Shown here in pieces: positions 33,461 through 39,723 of a stretch of 64,000 nt of DNA. Each line of letters starts with the position of its first letter. The stretch's first letter is position 1. The notes beneath the pieces are model-generated. The model was not told where the DNA came from, ran no database searches, and worked only from the letters and a program-made list of their open reading frames with translations. This DNA comes from an uncultured Bacteroidaceae bacterium (GTDB lineage Bacteria; Bacteroidota; Bacteroidia; Bacteroidales; Bacteroidaceae). The position numbers and the translations under genes are program-made. The DNA is taken from assembly GCA_934293005.1 (NCBI GenBank), contig CAKQYA010000014.1, positions 1 through 64,000 on the forward strand, given 5' to 3'.

Positions 33461-33907
33461 ATGGAATTACATAATTTGAAACCAGCAGCTGGTGCAACTC
33501 ATAACAGCAAGCGTGTAGGTCGTGGTTATGGCTCAGGTAAGGGCCGCACTTCCACTCGTGGTCATAAGGGTGCTAAGGCTCGTTCTGGATATAAGAAGAA
33601 GATTGGTTTCGAGGGTGGTCAGATGCCACTCCAGCGTCGTGTTCCTAAGTTCGGTTTCAAGAACATCAACCGCGTTGAATACAAGGCAGTGAACCTCAAC
33701 TTCATTCAGAAGCTTGCTGAAGAGAAAAACCTTGCTAAGATTGGCATTGAGGAACTCATTGCAGCAGGTTTTGTTAACAAGAACCAGCTTGTCAAGATTC
33801 TCGGCAACGGTGAGCTCACAGCTAAGGTTGATGTAGAAGCACATGCATTCTCTGCAACAGCTGAGGCTGCAATCAAAGAAAAGGGTGGAAACGCTGTAAA
33901 ACTCTAA
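33461..33907 (+). CDS. rplO: 50S ribosomal protein L15
   Basis: L15 is a late-assembly 50S protein with a long N-terminal extension reaching into the subunit. The 148 residues begin MELHNLKPAAGATHNSKRVG and show the Gly/Arg-rich tail RGYGSGKGRTSTRGHKGAKA, then FEGGQMPLQRRVPKFGFKNI. The C-terminal globular part is VKILGNGELTAKVDVEAHAF. The gene ends 6 bp before secY. Confidence 0.97.
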   Translation: MELHNLKPAAGATHNSKRVGRGYGSGKGRTSTRGHKGAKARSGYKKKIGFEGGQMPLQRRVPKFGFKNINRVEYKAVNLNFIQKLAEEKNLAKIGIEELIAAGFVNKNQLVKILGNGELTAKVDVEAHAFSATAEAAIKEKGGNAVKL

Positions 33908-33913
33908 TATAAA

Positions 33914-35266
33914 ATGGGCAAAGCAATCGATACACTAAAAGATATCAAGATTGTTAAGACATTCACTAACATATGGCGTATTGAGGATTTGCGTTCACGC
34001 ATCCTCATCACGCTTTTGTTTGTCGCAATCTATCGTTTCGGATCTTACATAGTGCTTCCTGGTGTCAACACTGAAGCTCTCCAAGGACTCCGCAACCAGA
34101 CAGAAGGTGGTTTGATGTCGCTTCTTGATATGTTTTCAGGCGGTGCTTTCTCTCAAGCGTCAATCTTTGCGCTTGGAATCATGCCATACATCTCTGCGTC
34201 TATTGTGATGCAGCTGCTTGGCATAGCGGTTCCATATTTCCAAAAGATGCAGCGCGAAGGCGAAAGCGGACGTCGAAAGATGAACCAGTACACTCGTTAC
34301 TTAACAGTGGCTATTCTTCTTTTCCAAGGACCTATGTACCTTATCAACCTTCGTACACAGACAGCTGGTTCGGCTATTTATCCATCACTCGACTGGAATC
34401 TTTTCATACTTACGTCTGTGATAATTCTCGCAGCAGGCAGTATGTTCGTTCTTTGGTTGGGTGAACGAATCACCGACAGGGGTATTGGCAACGGTGTCTC
34501 AATCATCATCATGATTGGTATCATTGCACGTTTCCCAACAGCAGTTATCCAGGAGTTCAGTTCTCGACTCACATCAGGACAAGGTGGTCTTGTTCTCTTC
34601 TTGGTTGAGGTGGTTTTGTTCCTCGCTGTGATTTCAGCAGCAATCCTTCTCGTTCAGGGTGTGCGTCAAGTTCCTGTCAACTACGCTAAGAAGATAGCCG
34701 GTGCTCGCCAAATAGGTGGCGCTCGCCAGTATATACCTCTTAAGCCATATGCAGCAAATGTGATGCCTATCATCTTCGCTCAAGCGATCATGTTTATTCC
34801 AATCACATTAGCACAGTTGTCGGGAAGTAAACTTAATCCTGTAGTTACGCAGTTGATAGATAACAATAGCTTCTTGTATAATTTCATCTTTGCTGTATTG
34901 ATTGTCCTGTTTACGTACTTGTACACAGCTATAACAATCAATCCTGTTCAGATGGCAGAGGACATGAAACGCAACAATGGATTCATTCCTGGTGTTAAGC
35001 CTGGTAAGGATACTGCTGATTATATAGACAGAATTATGTCTCACATCACACTTCCAGGTTCATTGTTCTTGGCTCTTATCGCCATACTTCCTGCTTTTGC
35101 AGGTCTCTTTGGCGTTCAACGAGAGTTTGCTGCGTTCTTTGGAGGAACATCGCTCTTGATTCTTGTTGGTGTTGTTCTTGACACCCTCATGCAGATAGAG
35201 TCACATCTGATGATGCGTCATTATGATGGATTGCTTGACAAGGGTCGTGTTCGTGGAGAACATTAA
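33914..35266 (+). CDS. secY: Preprotein translocase subunit SecY
   Basis: SecY is the channel of the Sec translocon, with SecE and SecG, in the inner membrane. The 450-residue protein shows about ten hydrophobic segments, with the family landmarks GVNTEALQG, GIMPYISASIVMQLL in segment 2, and YAKKIAGARQIGGARQYIPL in the cytosolic loop that contacts ribosomes. NPVQMAEDMKRNNGFIPGVK-PGK follows in the second cytosolic loop. The C-terminus ends HYDGLLDKGRVRGEH. The gene is in its usual place after rplO and is followed 17 bp later by map. Confidence 0.98.
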   Translation: MGKAIDTLKDIKIVKTFTNIWRIEDLRSRILITLLFVAIYRFGSYIVLPGVNTEALQGLRNQTEGGLMSLLDMFSGGAFSQASIFALGIMPYISASIVMQLLGIAVPYFQKMQREGESGRRKMNQYTRYLTVAILLFQGPMYLINLRTQTAGSAIYPSLDWNLFILTSVIILAAGSMFVLWLGERITDRGIGNGVSIIIMIGIIARFPTAVIQEFSSRLTSGQGGLVLFLVEVVLFLAVISAAILLVQGVRQVPVNYAKKIAGARQIGGARQYIPLKPYAANVMPIIFAQAIMFIPITLAQLSGSKLNPVVTQLIDNNSFLYNFIFAVLIVLFTYLYTAITINPVQMAEDMKRNNGFIPGVKPGKDTADYIDRIMSHITLPGSLFLALIAILPAFAGLFGVQREFAAFFGGTSLLILVGVVLDTLMQIESHLMMRHYDGLLDKGRVRGEH

Positions 35267-35283
35267 GCTCCGCTTCAGTCATT

Positions 35284-36075
35284 ATGGTTTATCTCAAAAC
35301 AGACGATGAGGTAGAGCTTCTAAGAGAAGCCAACCTGCTTGTAGGAAAGACTCTGGCTGAACTTGCAAAAGTCATTGAGCCAGGGATTACGACAAAACAG
35401 CTTGACAAGATAGCGGAGACATTCATTCGTGATCATGGAGCTGAACCTACATTCTTGGGATTTCCCAATCCTTACGGCGGACCATTTCCTGCCAGCATAT
35501 GCACATCGGTAAACCATCAGGTTGTGCATGGCATCCCAAACGACACACCTCTTTTAGAGGGTGACATTGTTTCGGTTGATTGTGGCACACTTCTTAATGG
35601 TTATTGCGGCGATTCATGTTACACTTTCATCGTAGGTGACACTACCGATGAAATAAAGCACTTGCTCCAAACAACAAAGGAGTCGCTCTACAAAGGTATC
35701 GAGCAGGCTGTAGTAGGTCACCGACTTGGTGACATTTCTTACGCAATCCAGACACATTGCGAGAACCAAGGCTACGGCGTTGTTCGAGAGTTTGTAGGAC
35801 ATGGCATCGGAAAGAAGATGCATGAGGATCCTCAAGTGCCCAACTATGGCAAGCGTGGCAATGGCATGTTGCTTAAGAATGGCCTATGCATAGCTATTGA
35901 GCCAATGATAACAATGGGCGCAAAGGAAATTTACATGCAGGAAGACCGTTGGGGCATTATCACAAGAGATAAGAAACCCGCAGCTCATTTTGAGCATACG
36001 GTTTGTGTCCGTAAAGGGAAGGCAGATATCCTTTCATCATTTGAAGAAATAGAAAATATTTTAAGAGAAAAATAA
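35284..36075 (+). CDS. map: Methionine aminopeptidase, type I
   Basis: Map removes the N-terminal methionine from new proteins as they leave the ribosome. The 263-residue protein lacks any N-terminal extension. Active-site landmarks are ICTSVNHQVVHGIPND (substrate-binding His), VSVDCGTLLNGYCGDSCYTF (two metal-binding Asp), VREFVGHGIGKKMHEDPQVP (metal His), IAIEPMITMG (metal Glu) and AAHFEHTVCV (metal Glu). Its position in the spc operon between secY and infA matches the pattern in many bacteria; infA starts 6 bp after the stop. Confidence 0.97.
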   Translation: MVYLKTDDEVELLREANLLVGKTLAELAKVIEPGITTKQLDKIAETFIRDHGAEPTFLGFPNPYGGPFPASICTSVNHQVVHGIPNDTPLLEGDIVSVDCGTLLNGYCGDSCYTFIVGDTTDEIKHLLQTTKESLYKGIEQAVVGHRLGDISYAIQTHCENQGYGVVREFVGHGIGKKMHEDPQVPNYGKRGNGMLLKNGLCIAIEPMITMGAKEIYMQEDRWGIITRDKKPAAHFEHTVCVRKGKADILSSFEEIENILREK

Positions 36076-36081
36076 TTAAGT

Positions 36082-36300
36082 ATGGCTAAGCAGTCTGCTA
36101 TAGAACAAGATGGAACTATTGTCGAGGCATTGTCTAACGCAATGTTCAGAGTAGAGCTCGAGAATGGTCATGTGATAATAGCTCATATCTCAGGAAAGAT
36201 GAGGATGCATTACATCAAGATTCTTCCTGGAGATAAGATAAGAGTTGAAATGTCACCATACGACCTTTCTAAGGGCAGAATAGTATTCAGATATAAATAA
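36082..36300 (+). CDS. infA: Translation initiation factor IF-1
   Basis: IF-1 blocks the A site during initiation and helps IF-2 and IF-3. The 72-residue OB-fold protein begins MAKQSAIEQDGTIVEALSNA and carries MFRVELENGHVIIAHISGKM, RMHYIKILPGDKIRVEMSPY and DLSKGRIVFRYK, which matches IF-1 across its full length. It sits between map and rpmJ, with 6 and 9 bp gaps. Confidence 0.98.
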   Translation: MAKQSAIEQDGTIVEALSNAMFRVELENGHVIIAHISGKMRMHYIKILPGDKIRVEMSPYDLSKGRIVFRYK

Positions 36301-36309
36301 AATCACAAT

Positions 36310-36426
36310 ATGAAAACAAGAGCATCACTGAAGAAACGTACACCTGATTGCGTAATCGTAAGACGTAAAGGTCGTCTGTTTGTTATTAACAAGAAGAATC
36401 CTAAGTACAAGATGCGTCAAGGATAA
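36310..36426 (+). CDS. rpmJ: 50S ribosomal protein L36, zinc-free form (38 residues)
   Basis: This 38-residue protein begins MKTRASLKKRTPDCVIVRRK and ends GRLFVINKKNPKYKMRQG. It is clearly L36 but keeps only one Cys (Cys14); the other zinc ligands of the standard form, Cys11, Cys27 and His32, are replaced by Thr, Asn and Lys. It is therefore the C-minus type, which does not bind zinc. It lies between infA and rpsM as usual. Confidence 0.95.
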   Translation: MKTRASLKKRTPDCVIVRRKGRLFVINKKNPKYKMRQG

Positions 36427-36459
36427 TTCTTATGTAAGAAAATGAAATAATAGTAAGAT

Positions 36460-36840
36460 ATGGCAATAAGAATTGTAGGTGTAGACCTCCCACAGAATAA
36501 GCGAGGTGAAATTGCGCTCACATACATTTTTGGTATTGGACGCAGCAGCGCAGCTAAAATCCTTGAGAAGGCTGGCATTGACAAAGATATCAAGGTAAAA
36601 GACTGGAATGACGAGCAGGCTGGTAAGATTCGTTCTATCATCGCTGCAGAGTTTAAGGTAGAGGGTGACCTCCGTTCTGAGATTCAGCTTAACATCAAGC
36701 GTCTCATGGACATTGGCTGCTACCGTGGCATCCGTCACCGTCTTGGTCTCCCAGTGCGCGGTCAGAGCACAAAGAACAACGCTCGTACACGCAAGGGTAA
36801 GAAGAAAACAGTTGCAAACAAGAAAAAGGCTACTAAATAA
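36460..36840 (+). CDS. rpsM: 30S ribosomal protein S13
   Basis: S13 forms the main bridges between the 30S head and the 50S subunit and touches P-site tRNA. The 126-residue protein starts MAIRIVGVDLPQNKRGEIAL, with TYIFGIGRSSAAKILEKAGI and DIGCYRGIRHRLGLPVRGQS as core motifs. The C-terminal tail TKNNARTRKGKKKTVANKKK-ATK is strongly basic and contacts tRNA. It begins the alpha operon genes, 33 bp after rpmJ. Confidence 0.98.
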   Translation: MAIRIVGVDLPQNKRGEIALTYIFGIGRSSAAKILEKAGIDKDIKVKDWNDEQAGKIRSIIAAEFKVEGDLRSEIQLNIKRLMDIGCYRGIRHRLGLPVRGQSTKNNARTRKGKKKTVANKKKATK

Positions 36841-36848
36841 CAAATAAT

Positions 36849-37238
36849 ATGGCAAAGAAAACAGCTTCTGCAAAGAAGAGAAATGTCAAGGTTACCGCTG
36901 AAGGCCAGCTTCATGTACACTCTTCTTTCAACAACATCATTGTTACTATTGCAAACAGTGAAGGTAATGTTATCTCTTGGTCAGCAGCCGGCAAGATGGG
37001 TTTCCGTGGTTCTAAGAAGAACACTCCATATGCAGCTCAGATGGCAGCACAGGATTGTGCAAAGGTTGCATTCGACCTTGGTCTCCGCAAGGTTAAGGCT
37101 TACATCAAGGGTCCAGGCAATGGACGTGAAGCCGCTGTTCGCGGTTGCCATGCATCAGGCATCGAGGTAACTGAGATCATTGACGTTACTCCACTGCCAC
37201 ACAATGGATGTCGTCCTCCTAAGAGAAGAAGAGTTTAA
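36849..37238 (+). CDS. rpsK: 30S ribosomal protein S11
   Basis: S11 lies on the 30S platform near the mRNA exit. The 129 residues begin MAKKTASAKKRNVKVTAEGQ and contain HVHSSFNNIIVTIANSEGNV, ISWSAAGKMGFRGSKKNTPY and GPGNGREAAVRGCHASGIEV. The C-terminus is DVTPLPHNGCRPPKRRRV, the universally conserved end. It starts 8 bp after rpsM; the 104-bp gap to rpsD contains a nested hairpin. Confidence 0.98.
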   Translation: MAKKTASAKKRNVKVTAEGQLHVHSSFNNIIVTIANSEGNVISWSAAGKMGFRGSKKNTPYAAQMAAQDCAKVAFDLGLRKVKAYIKGPGNGREAAVRGCHASGIEVTEIIDVTPLPHNGCRPPKRRRV

Positions 37239-37264
37239 TCATTACATTCAGCAAATTGCCAAAG

Positions 37265-37313
37265 AGCTCGTTATTAGCCGCATCTTTCCTTTCTGCGGCT
37301 GCTGCTGAGAGCT
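37265..37313 (+). ncRNA. Nested hairpin in the rpsK-rpsD gap
   Basis: An inner stem AGCCGCA/TGCGGCT (37276-37282 with 37294-37300) is enclosed by AGCTC/GAGCT (37265-37269 with 37309-37313). It sits 30 bp before the rpsD ATG. S4 is a known translational repressor in several bacteria, so an S4-binding leader is a reasonable but unproven reading. Confidence 0.45.
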
Positions 37314-37342
37314 GTATGGCATAAAAGAAAAAAGAAACAAAT

Positions 37343-37948
37343 ATGGCTAGATATATTGGACCAAAATCAAGAATCTCTCGTCGTTTTGGCGAGGCTATCT
37401 TTGGACCAGACAAAGTTTTGTCTAAGAAGAATTATGCCCCAGGCCAGCATGGAAACAACCGTCGCAAGAAGTCTTCTGAATACGGTCTCATGCTTGCTGA
37501 GAAGCAGAAGGCTAAGTACACTTACGGTGTTCTTGAGCGTCAGTTCCGCAATCTCTTCAAGAAGGCAGAGTCAAAGTCGGGTGTAACTGGTGAGATTCTC
37601 CTTCAGTTGCTCGAGTGCCGTCTTGACAACGTAGTTTACCGTCTCGGTCTCGCTCCAACACGTGCTGCAGCTCGTCAGCTTGTAAGCCACAAGCACATCA
37701 CAGTTGATGGCAAGGTTGTGAACATTCCATCATTCTCTGTTCAGCCAGGTCAGGTTGTTGCAGTGCGTGAGAAGGCAAAGAGCCTTGAGGTTATCGAGTC
37801 TGCTCTTGCTGGATTCAACCACAGCAAGTACCCATGGATTGAGTGGGACGAGAATGTCAAGGGCGGTAAGTTCTTGCACACACCAGAGCGTGCTGACATT
37901 CCTGAGAATATCAAGGAGCAGATGATTGTCGAGTTGTACTCTAAATAA
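37343..37948 (+). CDS. rpsD: 30S ribosomal protein S4
   Basis: S4 starts assembly of the 5' domain of 16S rRNA and, in several bacteria, controls its own synthesis. The 201-residue protein begins MARYIGPKSRISRRFGEAIF. It has GQHGNNRRKKSSEYGLMLAE, the S4 RNA-binding block RLDNVVYRLGLAPTRAAARQ plus LVSHKHITVDGKVVNIPSF, and the end IPENIKEQMIVELYSK. No zinc-binding Cys set is present at the N-terminus. It lies in the alpha operon before rpoA with a 104-bp upstream gap. Confidence 0.98.
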   Translation: MARYIGPKSRISRRFGEAIFGPDKVLSKKNYAPGQHGNNRRKKSSEYGLMLAEKQKAKYTYGVLERQFRNLFKKAESKSGVTGEILLQLLECRLDNVVYRLGLAPTRAAARQLVSHKHITVDGKVVNIPSFSVQPGQVVAVREKAKSLEVIESALAGFNHSKYPWIEWDENVKGGKFLHTPERADIPENIKEQMIVELYSK

Positions 37949-37959
37949 TAAATAATCTA

Positions 37960-38952
37960 ATGGCGATATTAGCATTTCAAAAACCAGAAAAAGTAGTAAT
38001 GTTGGAGGCTGACGATAAGTTCGGAAAGTTTGAATTCCGTCCGTTGGAGCCTGGCTATGGCATTACCATCGGTAATCCACTTCGCCGCATTCTTCTTTCA
38101 TCACTTGAGGGATATGCCATCAATACAATTCGTATTGCTGGTGTTGATCATGAGTTCTCAACCATCCCTGGAGTAAAAGAAGATGTGACCAACATTATCT
38201 TGAATCTGAAGCAAGTTCGATTCAAGCAAGTAGCAGATGGTACTGAGTCTGAAAAGGTCTCAATTTCCATTGAAAATTCAACCGAGTTCAAGGCTGGAGA
38301 TATCACAAAGTACCTTAGTGGATTTGGAGTGTTAAATCCGGATTTGGTGATTTGTCATTTGGATCCTCAAGCAACATTGGACATAGAGCTCAACATAAAT
38401 AAAGGCCGTGGTTATGTGCCAGCAGATGAGAATCGCGCATTCTGCCAAGAAATCAACGACATAGCCATCGACTCCATCTACACTCCAATTCGCAACGTCA
38501 AGTTCGCAGTAGAGAACTACCGTGTAGGTCAGAAGACCGACTATGAGAAGTTGGTTCTTGAGATCACCACTGATGGTTCTATCCATCCTAAGGATGCTCT
38601 GAAGGAGGCTTCGAAAATTCTAATTTACCATCTCATGTTGTTCTCTGATGAGAAGATCACTCTCGAGAATTCTGACTTTGATGCTAATGAAGAGTTTGAT
38701 GAGGAAGTATTGCGTATGCGTCAGTTGCTTAAGACCAAGCTCGTCGACATGAATCTTTCAGTCCGCGCCCTCAACTGTTTGAAGGCGGCAGATGTTGATA
38801 CACTCGGCGATCTCGTGCAGTATAATAAGACAGACTTGCTTAAATTCCGCAACTTTGGTAAGAAGTCTCTCACAGAGCTTGACGAATTGCTTGAGAACTT
38901 GAACCTCTCGTTCGGAACAGATATTTCTAAGTATAAATTAGACAAAGACTAA
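37960..38952 (+). CDS. rpoA: DNA-directed RNA polymerase subunit alpha
   Basis: Alpha dimerises to nucleate RNA polymerase assembly and touches activators and upstream DNA through its C-terminal domain. The 330 residues show the N-terminal domain (to about 230) with RPLEPGYGITIGNPLRRILL and SSLEGYAINTIRIAGVDHEF. A linker follows, then the alpha-CTD helix-hairpin region DMNLSVRALNCLKAADVDTL and FRNFGKKSLTELDELLENL (about 255-325). It is full length, 11 bp after rpsD and 6 bp before rplQ. Confidence 0.98.
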   Translation: MAILAFQKPEKVVMLEADDKFGKFEFRPLEPGYGITIGNPLRRILLSSLEGYAINTIRIAGVDHEFSTIPGVKEDVTNIILNLKQVRFKQVADGTESEKVSISIENSTEFKAGDITKYLSGFGVLNPDLVICHLDPQATLDIELNINKGRGYVPADENRAFCQEINDIAIDSIYTPIRNVKFAVENYRVGQKTDYEKLVLEITTDGSIHPKDALKEASKILIYHLMLFSDEKITLENSDFDANEEFDEEVLRMRQLLKTKLVDMNLSVRALNCLKAADVDTLGDLVQYNKTDLLKFRNFGKKSLTELDELLENLNLSFGTDISKYKLDKD

Positions 38953-38958
38953 TAGAAA

Positions 38959-39447
38959 ATGAGACACAATAAAAAATTCAATCACCTTGGCCGTACTCAT
39001 TCTCACCGTGCAGCGATGCTTGCCAACATGGCAATATCTCTCATCATGCACAAGAGAATCACCACAACACTGCCAAAGGCAAAGGCTCTTCGTGTTTATG
39101 TTGAGCCACTGATTACAAAGTCAAAGGAGGACAGCACTGCTTCTCGCCGTCTTGTATTCAGCTATCTTCAGAACAAGTATGCTATCACAGAACTCTTCAG
39201 CACTATCTCAACAGCTGTAGCAAACCGTCCAGGTGGTTACACACGCATCATCAAGCTTGGCCGCCGTGCATCCGACGATGCTGAAATGGCATTCATCGAA
39301 CTCGTAGACTTCGATGAGAACATGGCTAAGGAAGAGGTTAAGAAGACTCGCACACGTCGTTCTCGCAAATCTGCTCCAAAGGCAGAGGCTGCTGAAGCAC
39401 CAGCAGCAGAAGCTACTGAAGCACCAGCAGAAACACCTGCAGAGTAA
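38959..39447 (+). CDS. rplQ: 50S ribosomal protein L17 with Ala/Glu-rich tail
   Basis: L17 lies near the tunnel exit. The core begins MRHNKKFNHLGRTHSHRAAM and contains LANMAISLIMHKRITTTLPK and ITELFSTISTAVANRPGGYT, giving about 125 residues of standard protein. The C-terminus adds about 30 residues, a basic KKTRTRRSRKSAPK stretch followed by an Ala/Glu/Pro-rich tail (AEAAEAPAAEATEAPAETPA). Such tails occur in Bacteroidetes L17 and are probably disordered. It is the last gene of the ribosomal block and is followed by a perfect terminator. Confidence 0.97.
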   Translation: MRHNKKFNHLGRTHSHRAAMLANMAISLIMHKRITTTLPKAKALRVYVEPLITKSKEDSTASRRLVFSYLQNKYAITELFSTISTAVANRPGGYTRIIKLGRRASDDAEMAFIELVDFDENMAKEEVKKTRTRRSRKSAPKAEAAEAPAAEATEAPAETPAE

Positions 39448-39472
39448 TTCATTGCCAAAAATCATATCTTGC

Positions 39473-39507
39473 AGACCGCATGCATTGAGCATGCGGTCTT
39501 TTTTTTA
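39473..39507 (+). terminator. Intrinsic terminator of the ribosomal block
   Basis: AGACCGCATGC (39473-39483) and GCATGCGGTCT (39489-39499) form a perfect 11-bp stem with an ATTGA loop, followed by a run of T to 39507. It lies 25 bp after the rplQ stop. Confidence 0.92.
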
Positions 39508-39674
39508 TTTTAGTTTCAAAAAACTCTTTATACCCCAATAGTTTATTAGAATGCTTTGCGTAAGTGTTTGTTCCCTACTTGCTGATTAACGCCACGAGTT
39601 TTTCTTGCCAGTTCTTTTTGACGTTGTTTTGTTGTTTTTTCCTTCAAATATTCTTTAGTCTCGCCAAAAATGCC

Positions 39675-39682
39675 TAAATTTG
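39675..39682 (+). promoter_or_regulatory. -7 box of the GH43 gene
   Basis: TAAATTTG is an exact TAnnTTTG match 41 bp upstream of the ATG at 39724. The -33 region is not clear (TTTAG at 39654-39658). Confidence 0.55.
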
Positions 39683-39723
39683 TAGCAACTAATGTTTTAC
39701 ATGACTAACTAACACAACGATAT

